A stretch of 64,000 nt of DNA from Treponema bryantii NK4A124 (lineage in GTDB: Bacteria > Spirochaetota > Spirochaetia > Treponematales > Treponemataceae). The position numbers and the translations under genes are program-made. Shown here in pieces: positions 19,412 through 27,171 of the stretch (its first letter is position 1; each line of letters starts with the position of its first letter). The stretch covers positions 124,001-188,000 of the forward strand of contig NZ_ATWV01000007.1 in NCBI RefSeq assembly GCF_000421345.1. Reading direction: 5' to 3'. Below the pieces are notes generated by a model. The model saw nothing but the letters and a program-made list of their open reading frames with translations, had not been told where the DNA came from and searched no databases.

Positions 19412-20545
19412 CTAACAATACTCGCCCCACTCACAGCCAATGTGACCAGCTTCAATTTCGTCCAGAAGCTCAGGCTTTCCAAAGCAGTGCTTTTTACAAA
19501 GCTTAATTGTGCCTGTTCCGGTGCCTCCATTCCATAATCTGTTATGACGTTTAGCTCCATCAGGAGATTCATAATTAACAAGCAGCATTTTTGATTTATC
19601 ACATTCTACCTGAGTTTCCATAATAGCCTTTGTAGTTTCCTGACGCACATACCAGATTATTTTATCTTCAGTTTCCTTACAGTCAAACTTTGTACGACAA
19701 AGAGTCCAGAATTTCGAAAAGTTAAATTCGTAAGACTTTCCTTCATACCAGAAGTCGCTCAAGAGCTTGCGGTTTAGTGCTACTCCAAAAACTTTTGGCC
19801 GTCCACCACCAATATCAAATACTGAATCTTCCAGGCGCTTACCTGTTTTCCTGCTTACCAGATCGCAGGAAGAAAGCCATACCCAAGGAGATGTAAAATC
19901 AGCTCCCCAGTTTTTATCTGCATAGCCAAACGAACGTTCGTTAGTGATTATATATTTTTCGCCATTTGCAGTTATGCTTCCAGAATACAAGGACTTCATT
20001 CCCTCAGCATGCCAGTACATTTCAAAAGCCTTAAGCTTACGAAAAAGAGAACCTGCTCCATAACCTACATTAAAGGCAACTTTTTTATCTACAGTAATGT
20101 CCCAGTTCATTGAACCTGAGTTACACATCCATTCAGGGTGAGCAGCTGCATCGCTTTCTGAAACATTAACATTTCCTGTAATTCTGGTCTCACAAGCAGA
20201 AGCCTCAGGTGCCTTTACAAAATATCCATTTGAGTCCTGACCAATTTCTACATCCTTCCAGGCATAAAATCTGTGCAGCTGAGTTGGATTCTCTCCCCAC
20301 CAGCCGCACTTTACCATAAGATAACTTGGCTTCTTTCCCTGCTCACGGTTTGCAGGAAGTTGACCACACACAGGCTGGTCCCCACCAAGCGCAGGATTAC
20401 AGGTAAAATATTCAATAAAAAATGCACGTTCCTTGCCGGTTTTTTCATTAACTGCAGTAAAATTGTGCCACCACCAGTCGTAGCCTTTACGGGCAAAACG
20501 ACCATCCAACATCCAGTAATTTCTCTTCAAATCCGATTTGTTCAT
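19412..20545 (-). CDS. Tocopherol-cyclase-like protein
   Basis: A 377-residue protein with no signal peptide. Blocks such as NYWMLDGRFARKGYDWWWHNF, the Tyr-Ala-Asp-Lys-Asn-Trp-Gly segment (FGYADKNWGADF) and a following W-W-rich strand resemble the tocopherol-cyclase-like/carotenoid 1,2-hydratase-like lipocalin-type fold. A tocopherol pathway is not expected here, so the true substrate is unknown. It is divergent from birA with 57 bp between starts. A TATTAT lies about 10 bp before the ATG, giving a leader of only a few bases. Confidence 0.6.
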   Translation of the reverse strand: MNKSDLKRNYWMLDGRFARKGYDWWWHNFTAVNEKTGKERAFFIEYFTCNPALGGDQPVCGQLPANREQGKKPSYLMVKCGWWGENPTQLHRFYAWKDVEIGQDSNGYFVKAPEASACETRITGNVNVSESDAAAHPEWMCNSGSMNWDITVDKKVAFNVGYGAGSLFRKLKAFEMYWHAEGMKSLYSGSITANGEKYIITNERSFGYADKNWGADFTSPWVWLSSCDLVSRKTGKRLEDSVFDIGGGRPKVFGVALNRKLLSDFWYEGKSYEFNFSKFWTLCRTKFDCKETEDKIIWYVRQETTKAIMETQVECDKSKMLLVNYESPDGAKRHNRLWNGGTGTGTIKLCKKHCFGKPELLDEIEAGHIGCEWGEYC

Positions 20546-20566
20546 ATTTTTAAAGATAATATCAAA

Positions 20567-20595
20567 TTGCAGAAAAAGCAATTTTGTAGTATCAA
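20567..20595 (+). promoter_or_regulatory. Promoter of birA (TTGCAG-17-TATCAA)
   Basis: The -10 ends 7 bp before the birA ATG, with no ribosome site. No BirA box is visible here, so birA itself seems not to be autoregulated through that site. Confidence 0.5.
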
Positions 20596-20602
20596 TATAA
20601 GC

Positions 20603-21715
20603 ATGACTACGAAGGAAAAAGTTTTGAAGATGCTCGTTGAAGCCAGAGGCCAGGCGGTGTCTGGTGAGGTGCTGGCGGCAGAGTGTGGTGTGAGCCGCGC
20701 TGCTGTTTGGAAGGCCGTAAAGGCTTTGCGCGAGGCCGGCAGCACAATTGAAGGCACAACAAACGGCGGTTATCTTCTGGCCGACAATGATATTTTTACC
20801 CCGGAACTTTTTTCAGAAACTTTCTCTACCCGCTTCCCTGAACTTTCTGATTGTCATATTGAATGTTTTAAGCAAATTGATTCAACAAATACTTATGCAA
20901 AAAGATTACTGGCTGAATGCGAAAACCTTCGCGACAGCAGCGGCCAGCTAACTGAAGCCGGTAAAAAATACCACAAGGCTGTAATTGTTGCAGAAAAGCA
21001 GACTGCCGGCCGTGGCCGCCTTGGTCGCACCTTTGTTTCCCCGGAAAAGACAGGCATTTATATTTCTGTTATTTATGCTCCAGAAGGTGGAATTACAAAT
21101 CCAGCAAGAGTTACAGCAAGTGCGGCAGTTGCAATCTGCAGGGCAATTAAAAATGTTCTAGGCCGCCTTCCCGAGGCCGCAAACATTGAACCTCAAATCA
21201 AATGGATTAATGACATTTTTGTAGGCGGAAAAAAAGTTTGCGGAGTCCTTGCTGAAGGCGTTGCAAATTTTGAAAGCGGAATGATTGAAGCCGCTGTTGT
21301 TGGAATGGGAATAAATATCAAAAAGAATAAGACTGCTTTTGAAGGAGAACTTGCTGATGTAGTGGGAACTCTGGAAGACGCCCTTTCTCAGACTTCTCCA
21401 GATGCTCCGGCTCCCTCAATTTCTCGAGTCCAGCTGGCCGCAGAAATCGCCGGTCAGGTTCTCAATATTTTCGAAGAAGATTCCTCAAGCCAAGCCGCCC
21501 ACAAGGCAATCATTAAAGAATACAAGGAAGCTTCTTTCCTGCTTGGCCAGGAGCTCACAGTTTACCCGCTCATCGGCGATCAGAAAGCAAGTTACAAAGC
21601 CACTGCCACCGACATAGACGAGAACGCTGGCCTTATTGTAACTCTGAAAGATGGAAGCAAAAAAACTCTGAGTTCCGGCGAAGTCACTCTGAAGTCCTCT
21701 GCCGTATTGAAATAG
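20603..21715 (+). CDS. birA: Bifunctional biotin ligase / biotin repressor BirA
   Basis: A 370-residue group II biotin protein ligase. The N-terminal winged HTH (AAECGVSRAAVWKAVKALREAG) binds DNA; the catalytic domain has the biotin-AMP loop AGRGRLGR, DSTNTYAK and KWINDIFVGGKKVCGVLAE, and a C-terminal SH3-like domain completes it. It attaches biotin to carboxylase/decarboxylase carrier proteins and represses biotin genes when biotinyl-AMP is plentiful. The target is visible 2.2 kb away at the bioY promoter. The region around residues 110-125 has a small hydrophilic insertion. It overlaps the end of convergent bioN by 32 bp. Confidence 0.95.
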   Translation: MTTKEKVLKMLVEARGQAVSGEVLAAECGVSRAAVWKAVKALREAGSTIEGTTNGGYLLADNDIFTPELFSETFSTRFPELSDCHIECFKQIDSTNTYAKRLLAECENLRDSSGQLTEAGKKYHKAVIVAEKQTAGRGRLGRTFVSPEKTGIYISVIYAPEGGITNPARVTASAAVAICRAIKNVLGRLPEAANIEPQIKWINDIFVGGKKVCGVLAEGVANFESGMIEAAVVGMGINIKKNKTAFEGELADVVGTLEDALSQTSPDAPAPSISRVQLAAEIAGQVLNIFEEDSSSQAAHKAIIKEYKEASFLLGQELTVYPLIGDQKASYKATATDIDENAGLIVTLKDGSKKTLSSGEVTLKSSAVLK

Positions 21716-22406
21716 CACGCGCAGAATTATAGGCCTGCTTCATTCCTACTGAGAAAAAAACAGGAAGTAGAACTGCAAACATACGCAGGGACTTGCGGCC
21801 ACCGCGGGCTTTCCAGGCTCTTTCTGCCTGCTGCCAGTTTTTTGAAACCTGCGGAATAAAGCAGATGAAAAGGGATACAGTCTGAGCTACAGGAGCGTTA
21901 GGCCGGCCGTCAACAAGAGGCTTCAAATGCAAAGTCCTGCGCACAGCTAATTCCATAGCTTCAAGCCCTTCGCGAATTTGAAGAGAAGTTGATGTTTTGA
22001 AAATCAGGGAAGCAGTCTGAATAATACAGAAAAGTTTAAGCAAGAGAAGCCAGGTTTCTTTTTCTGAAGTTAGAAAAGTGAGAATTGCCTGTGGAAAAAC
22101 TGCAAACTCAAAAGTTGCCAAGGTGCCGGCTGAAATCGCAGCCGCCAGGCTTCCAATTATTTTTACGAAAATCAAAAAGACTGCGTAGTAAAATACGGCC
22201 CTTAAATCTCTAGCCTGTTCTCGCACAGTAAAGTGCAAAAGAAAACTAACTAACGTTTGTAAGGCAATTAGTGCCAGGGCAAAATATGGCGGCAGATAAA
22301 AAATACTCAGGCTGATAATAGGAAGCAGGAGAATCTTAACACAAGCCGGGCAGCGGTGTAAAAATGAGGAGCCTTGTTTGTAGGAAAATGCAGTTTCGTT
22401 TGTCAT
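21684..22406 (-). CDS. bioN: ECF transporter transmembrane T component (biotin)
   Basis: A 240-residue integral membrane protein of the CbiQ/BioN family that couples ATPases to the substrate-binding S component. Four to five hydrophobic helices are visible, and the WKARGG segment near residue 205 is the Ala-Arg-Gly coupling motif that docks on the ATPase. Gene order bioY-bioM-bioN next to birA identifies the substrate as biotin. It is separated from bioM by an 80-bp spacer containing a family D palindrome. Confidence 0.9.
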   Translation of the reverse strand: MTNETAFSYKQGSSFLHRCPACVKILLLPIISLSIFYLPPYFALALIALQTLVSFLLHFTVREQARDLRAVFYYAVFLIFVKIIGSLAAAISAGTLATFEFAVFPQAILTFLTSEKETWLLLLKLFCIIQTASLIFKTSTSLQIREGLEAMELAVRRTLHLKPLVDGRPNAPVAQTVSLFICFIPQVSKNWQQAERAWKARGGRKSLRMFAVLLPVFFSVGMKQAYNSARAISIRQRTSE

Positions 22407-22417
22407 ATTCAGAAAGC

Positions 22418-22476
22418 GTCATTCCGAACTTGTTTCGGAATCTTTTTTATAGATTCTGAAACAAGTTCAGGATGAC
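22418..22476. repeat. Family D palindromic repeat pair
   Basis: GTCATTCCGAACTTGTTTCGGAATCT, 7 bp, then an imperfect inverted copy ending CAGGATGAC. It can form a long hairpin between bioM and bioN and may set the ratio of their mRNAs. A single copy recurs after mscL at 57802. Confidence 0.75.
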
Positions 22477-22486
22477 TTGCAAATTA

Positions 22487-23272
22487 TTACTCCCAGATTA
22501 AATCCTCAACCTTACCATAAGAAACCAGCGGATTTCTTATATTCCAGGCTTCAAGATTATGTCGCAGGCCCATTCCCGGAGTTCCATCAAAAACCTTTTT
22601 TCCCCGGAAGAGAACCACAAAGCGGTCTGCAAGACCAAGACACTTCTCAATCTCGTGGGTAAGGATTATTACGGTTTTACCTTCTGCCTTTAGCTGGCGG
22701 ATAAGTTTATTCACCTGCTTTACGCCGCCAAAATCAAGGTTTGCATAAGGCTCATCAAGAATGATTGTCGGAAGCTTCATGGCAAGCATGCAGGCAACAG
22801 CCAGGCGGCGTTTTTCTCCGCCGGACAAAAAGCGGGCCGGAAAATCAGCCTTTTCTGTAAGACCTGTCTGCTCAAGAGCCTGGCTCACAGCCGCCTGTAC
22901 ATCAGTTTTTTTCCAGCCAAGATTCTTTGGACCAAAGGCTATATCTTCTGCAGGAGTCTCTCCCAGAATCTGAGTTTCAGCTTCCTGAAAAACAAGGCCA
23001 ACACGGCCATCAACTTGAACGCATAAGTTTACGGAGGTTTCGATACGCCCGCCTTGCGGGCACTCAACCTCCATATTCACCAAAGCCTTATCCCCCTCCA
23101 TCAGCCCTGCAATAATCTGCATAAGTACACTCTTGCCCGATCCGTTTTCACCGCCGATAACTACGCACTCGCCTTCAGCAATTTCAAGGCTTACATCATC
23201 AAGGGCTTTTTTAGGCCCGGCAAGAGTATTAAAGGTTTTTGATAAATGATTAATCTTTATCTGTGTTTTCAT
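22487..23272 (-). CDS. bioM: ECF transporter ATP-binding protein (biotin)
   Basis: A 261-residue ABC ATPase: Walker A GGENGSGKS, signature FLSGGEKRRLAVA, Walker B TIILDEPYA and the switch His in ILTHE. Only one ATPase gene is present, so it probably works as a homodimer. I start at the ATG at 23272, which overlaps bioY by 23 bp; no ribosome site is evident, so coupling to bioY is likely. Between the Walker A helix and the Q-loop (GLVFQEAE) lies a family B repeat at 23033-23072 read as V-E-C-P-Q-G-G-R-I-E-T, which is not part of the normal fold. All catalytic motifs remain intact. Confidence 0.92.
   Translation of the reverse strand: MKTQIKINHLSKTFNTLAGPKKALDDVSLEIAEGECVVIGGENGSGKSVLMQIIAGLMEGDKALVNMEVECPQGGRIETSVNLCVQVDGRVGLVFQEAETQILGETPAEDIAFGPKNLGWKKTDVQAAVSQALEQTGLTEKADFPARFLSGGEKRRLAVACMLAMKLPTIILDEPYANLDFGGVKQVNKLIRQLKAEGKTVIILTHEIEKCLGLADRFVVLFRGKKVFDGTPGMGLRHNLEAWNIRNPLVSYGKVEDLIWE
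23033..23072. repeat. Family B 40-bp repeat inserted in frame in bioM
   Basis: GGAGGTTTCGATACGCCCGC, short loop, GCGGGCACTCAACCTCC. Same length, orientation relative to the gene, and reading frame as the copy in iorA. Confidence 0.85.
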
Positions 23273-23855
23273 ATAAATACTGTGCAAGAATCGGACGCAG
23301 CTTGAGGGCTACAGGAATTGCTACAACAGTTTTCAAAAGGTCTCCTGGAATATAAGGAATTACACAGGCAGCCATTGTATAAGCAAAGGCTGTTTTTTCT
23401 GCAGGAACCTTACCGGCAGCAGTTGCCCAGAAAGAAAATCTGATTACGCCCGGAATGTACAATATCACCATGCCGGCCAGAATTGCAAGACTCACGCGCA
23501 GTGCATTTTTCCAGGTGATTTTTTTCTGCTCAACAGAAGGCTTACCTGCAATAAAGCCAGCCACAATAGCACCAAGAAGATAGCCTGGCAAAAATCCGCC
23601 GGTTGGCCCCATCCACACAGCAAGGCCGCTTGTTCCACCTGCATACACAGGAAGACCAATCAAACCAGCCAGCAAAAACAAAGCAGTTGGAGCACCCGCA
23701 AGCAGACCACCCAAAAGCACACCACACAAAATGCAGAGAACATTCTGCAAAACAATCGGAATTACCCCAAGAGGAATTCTGATAAAACAACCGACACAAA
23801 TAATCGCCGCAAAAAGAGCGATGAACGAGATTTTTAATACATTCTTATTTTTCAT
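23250..23855 (-). CDS. bioY: Biotin ECF transporter S component BioY
   Basis: A 201-residue membrane protein with six hydrophobic helices. The family pieces GVIPIVLQN, GPTGGFLPGY and the VIPYIPGDLLK motif near the C-terminus are present; together they form the biotin pocket. It is first in bioYMN. The ATG at 23855 is 7 bp after TATATT and lacks a ribosome site, pointing to a leaderless message. A BirA box covers its -35 region, so transcription should fall when biotin is abundant. Confidence 0.95.
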   Translation of the reverse strand: MKNKNVLKISFIALFAAIICVGCFIRIPLGVIPIVLQNVLCILCGVLLGGLLAGAPTALFLLAGLIGLPVYAGGTSGLAVWMGPTGGFLPGYLLGAIVAGFIAGKPSVEQKKITWKNALRVSLAILAGMVILYIPGVIRFSFWATAAGKVPAEKTAFAYTMAACVIPYIPGDLLKTVVAIPVALKLRPILAQYLYENTDKD

Positions 23856-23884
23856 AGGAGAGAATATAGCAGATTAACAAAGTA

Positions 23885-23917
23885 TTGTAAACCTTAAATC
23901 ACACAACAGGTTTACAT
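23885..23917. promoter_or_regulatory. BirA operator upstream of bioY
   Basis: TTGTAAACC-N15-GGTTTACAT matches the known BirA half-site spacing. The minus-strand promoter TTTACA (23886-23891), 17 bp, TATATT (23863-23868) has its -35 inside the left half-site, so binding should block RNA polymerase. Confidence 0.88.
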
Positions 23918-24038
23918 TTATTTTCTCTTCACCATTCTTCTAAATATTACAAAGATTTTAACAACAAAAAATCATTCTTCAGTTATAATGATTGCAAAGA
24001 TTTTTAATTCCCATAAGGGACTCATAAAAGGAGTTTTT

Positions 24039-25031
24039 ATGTACACAGCAAACGAAAAACGCTACGAAAAAATGAAATATAACAGAGTAGGAAACTCAGG
24101 CCTCAAGCTTCCAGCTGTTTCTCTTGGTCTCTGGCACAATTTTGGCGACACAGATAAATATTCCACAATGGAAGAAATGTGTTTTACCGCTTTCGACAAC
24201 GGAATTACACATTTTGATCTTGCAAATAATTATGGGCCAAAAGCAGGTAGTGCAGAAAAAAATTTTGGCCGCATCCTCAAAGAACATTTTAAGCCTTACC
24301 GTGACGAAATGATTATTTCTACAAAAGCCGGTTATGATATGTGGGCAGGCCCTTATGGAGACGGTGGCAGCAGAAAATATCTGATTGCTTCTTTGAATCA
24401 GAGTCTTGAAAGAATGGGTCTGGATTATGTTGATATTTTCTATCATCACAGAATGGATCCGGAAACTCCGCTCGAAGAAACAATGTGCGCCCTCGACCAG
24501 ATTGTAAAAAGCGGAAAAGCCCTTTATGCCGGCCTTTCAAATTATGATGGCCCTACTCTCGAAAAGGCTACTGCAATTTTAAATGAACTGCACACCCCAT
24601 TTATCATCAATCAGAATTCTTATAATATTCTCAACAGAACAATCGAAAACAACGGTCTCAAATCAACTGCTGCAAAGCTTGGAAAAGGAATCATCTGCTT
24701 CTCTCCGCTTGCTCAGGGACTTCTGACAGACCGCTATCTTAAAGATATTCCGGAAGACAGTCGTGTTAAAAAAGATGGCCGCTTCCTCAAAGAAAAGAAT
24801 GTTGAAGATAACCGCGAAGTTTTGATTAAGCTCAATGAAATTGCAGCTGCAAGAAATCAGACACTAGCAGAAATGGCTCTTGCCTGGATTTTAAAAGATT
24901 CTGATATTACTTCTGTTTTGATTGGTGCTTCAAGACCGGCTCAGATTCTGGATAATATCAAGGCTCTTGAAAATACAAGCTTCTCTAAAGAAGAGCTTGA
25001 TGCCATTGATAAGCTGACGCTCAATAAATAG
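24039..25031 (+). CDS. Aldo/keto reductase, YghZ-like
   Basis: A 330-residue NADPH-dependent reductase with the (beta/alpha)8 AKR fold. The catalytic tetrad is visible: Asp and Tyr in FDLANNYG, Lys in ISTKAGYDMW and His in DIFYHHRMD. The GYDMWAGPYGDGGSRKYL stretch is typical of the YghZ/L-glyceraldehyde-3-phosphate reductase subgroup, which detoxifies small aldehydes. The chosen ATG has AAGGAG at good spacing; a TATAAT lies about 50 bp upstream. It stands alone, downstream of the divergent biotin operon. Confidence 0.9.
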   Translation: MYTANEKRYEKMKYNRVGNSGLKLPAVSLGLWHNFGDTDKYSTMEEMCFTAFDNGITHFDLANNYGPKAGSAEKNFGRILKEHFKPYRDEMIISTKAGYDMWAGPYGDGGSRKYLIASLNQSLERMGLDYVDIFYHHRMDPETPLEETMCALDQIVKSGKALYAGLSNYDGPTLEKATAILNELHTPFIINQNSYNILNRTIENNGLKSTAAKLGKGIICFSPLAQGLLTDRYLKDIPEDSRVKKDGRFLKEKNVEDNREVLIKLNEIAAARNQTLAEMALAWILKDSDITSVLIGASRPAQILDNIKALENTSFSKEELDAIDKLTLNK

Positions 25032-25048
25032 AAAGCTGTAATTTAAAA

Positions 25049-25101
25049 GATTCCCGGGTCAAGCCCGGGAATGACACGAGTTTCCAGTCGGGGAATGACA
25101 A
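25049..25101. repeat. Family C palindromic repeat
   Basis: AGATTCCCGGGTCAAGCCCGGGAATGACA plus a second partial GTCGGGGAATGACA. It lies between two convergent genes and can form a hairpin for either; a related copy is at 53441. Confidence 0.75.
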
Positions 25102-25107
25102 GGGGTT

Positions 25108-26034
25108 CTAGCGTGTTCCCTTATCGTAAGGAATACCCTCGGCCTTTGGAGCTCGGGATTTCTTTGAGGTAAAGGCAAGTACGATAAGCGAAATGATGTA
25201 TGGCAGCATCTTGTAAACATCTCCTGGAACAAGATGAATCAGTGCATCAAAAGCAGAGTAAGTATCTGCAACTGCACGGAAGGCACCAAAGAGGAGTGCA
25301 CTGGCTGCAATACGCAAAGGATTCCACTGACCAAAGATCATAACGGCCAAAGCAAGGAAGCCTGCACCTGCAACACCGTACATAAAGTCCCACTGGCTGT
25401 TAGCAGCCGAAATGTAAATGATACCACCAACTCCACCGCAGAAGCCGGAAATCAAAACGCCTGCATAGCGCATCTTGTATACGTTGATTCCCACACTGTC
25501 TGCAGCCTGAGGATGCTCACCGCAAGCCATAAGGCGCAAACCAAATCTTGTCTTCTTCAAAATCACATAAGCGGCAGCAACGAGAATCACTGTCAGAATC
25601 ATGTAAATGTTGAAATCGCCAAGCAGGAAAACCTTACGGTTAGCGATATAATCAAGAATTGCCGAAGGATTTGTACCACCCGACCTCGCATTATTAAAAG
25701 CCTTAACAATAACAACAGCTGCAGCGGTTGCCAGCATATTCATAGCCGTACCAACCAGAGTCTGGTCTGCCTTAAAATTAATGGCAGCCACCGCGAGGAA
25801 GAGGGAATAGAGCATTCCAAAAAGCACACTGGCCAGAATCGTAAGCAGAATAATTACAAGAGCCGGAGTTCCCACAGGAAGCGAATAAAGCACAAAAGCA
25901 CCACCAAGGGCACCCATTACCATAATACCTTCCAGACCAAGATTTATAACACCACTGCGCTCACTGAACATACCGCCCATGGCAACAAAAATCAAAACCG
26001 AAGCATAAATCAAAGTATATTGAATAAGTAACAT
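25108..26034 (-). CDS. Nucleoside ABC transporter permease (NupQ-like)
   Basis: A 308-residue inner-membrane permease of the BMP-type (simple sugar/nucleoside) class with eight or more hydrophobic helices. MGGMFSERSGVINLGLEGIMVMGA is the typical conserved start, and GLRLMACGEHPQAADSVGINVYKMRY is the cytoplasmic ATPase-contact loop. It pairs with the preceding permease and the two-domain ATPase. Last gene of the cluster, 12 bp after the other permease. Confidence 0.9.
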   Translation of the reverse strand: MLLIQYTLIYASVLIFVAMGGMFSERSGVINLGLEGIMVMGALGGAFVLYSLPVGTPALVIILLTILASVLFGMLYSLFLAVAAINFKADQTLVGTAMNMLATAAAVVIVKAFNNARSGGTNPSAILDYIANRKVFLLGDFNIYMILTVILVAAAYVILKKTRFGLRLMACGEHPQAADSVGINVYKMRYAGVLISGFCGGVGGIIYISAANSQWDFMYGVAGAGFLALAVMIFGQWNPLRIAASALLFGAFRAVADTYSAFDALIHLVPGDVYKMLPYIISLIVLAFTSKKSRAPKAEGIPYDKGTR

Positions 26035-26046
26035 ATCTGCCTCCCC

Positions 26047-27171
26047 CTACTTGCTCTCGCCCTTCTTTTTTCTGTCAAAGAGCTTTGAAAGCTGAGTCTT
26101 AAACAGGAACATAAAGGCACAGGAATAAATGATGATAGATGAAATCAAATCCGCAATCTGAGGATTAAAATATTTTGTATCAATAAAGCTTCCGCCCTGA
26201 GTGATATGCTGAATAAAGTAGCCCGAAAAGATTACGCCAATCGGATTCAACTCACCAAGGAAGGCAACCGCTATTCCGTTAAAGCCCATGGCAGGAACTG
26301 TAGAGCTTGTCTTCCATGGCTGAACATCAGTCAGATAAAAGAGAGCCGCAGCAAGCCCCGCAATCGCACCAGACACAGCCATTGTCAAAATCAGATTTTT
26401 CTTATCTTTCATACCGGCATATTTTGCAGCATGCTTATTCAAACCTGTTGCACGAAGCTCGTAACCAAGCACTGTTTTTTTCAGAACTATATTCACACAA
26501 ATTGCAACAAGAATTGTCAGCGGAATAGCAATTGAAACATATTCGTTATCATGGAAAAGCTTACCGAGTCCCAGAGTTGGAAGCAGCGAGCCTGGAGAAG
26601 TTTGAGTAATAGAGAAAGTCTCAGATTTTCCAACGTTCATCACACGCTCATTCTGCATAAGAACGTTCACAATATAAAGCGAAATCCAGTTAAGCATGAT
26701 TCCCGCAATAACTTCGTTCACATTACAGAAGGCTTTAAGAAGTCCCGCAAGACTAGCCCATACAGCAGCACAAATAACTGCCAGCAGCAAGCAAAGCCAC
26801 CATGGCAAATGCCAGGCAAGCGCGCACCACAATGAAATACCGATTCCAATACAATACTGGCCTGCAACACCAATGTTGAACAAGCCTGATTTATAGGCAA
26901 ACAAAACTGCAATACCACAAAGAATAAGCGGAACAGCCTTTACCAGAGTCTGGCCCAGGTAGTAAAGCTTTTTACCGTTATTTCTGTAGTACATAAAGTT
27001 TTTCAAAATTACGCTGATTGCCTTTGGCGCATGTTCAGCATTGATTATCAAAAGGATGATAAAGCCCACAAGGATTCCAACAAGAGCACAGATAACAGCA
27101 GAGGCAATTGAACGGAAGGCATCTGAAGCAAGCATTGCCTTAAACTTATTTTCTTTGATTGTATCACTCAT
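26047..27171 (-). CDS. Nucleoside ABC transporter permease (NupP-like)
   Basis: A 374-residue membrane protein, the larger permease of the pair, with a cytoplasmic N-terminus. NIGVAGQYCIGIG and GLNKHAAKYAGM are the conserved permease features; the latter contacts the ATPase. Its stop precedes the second permease by 12 bp and its start directly abuts the ATPase stop, so expression is coupled. Confidence 0.9.
   Translation of the reverse strand: MSDTIKENKFKAMLASDAFRSIASAVICALVGILVGFIILLIINAEHAPKAISVILKNFMYYRNNGKKLYYLGQTLVKAVPLILCGIAVLFAYKSGLFNIGVAGQYCIGIGISLWCALAWHLPWWLCLLLAVICAAVWASLAGLLKAFCNVNEVIAGIMLNWISLYIVNVLMQNERVMNVGKSETFSITQTSPGSLLPTLGLGKLFHDNEYVSIAIPLTILVAICVNIVLKKTVLGYELRATGLNKHAAKYAGMKDKKNLILTMAVSGAIAGLAAALFYLTDVQPWKTSSTVPAMGFNGIAVAFLGELNPIGVIFSGYFIQHITQGGSFIDTKYFNPQIADLISSIIIYSCAFMFLFKTQLSKLFDRKKKGESK

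Noticed and set aside
25234-26031. Plus-strand frame of 265 codons opposite the permease gene
   Set aside because: Antisense to a hydrophobic permease; its polar Asn/His/Thr-rich composition is the usual mirror of membrane helices.
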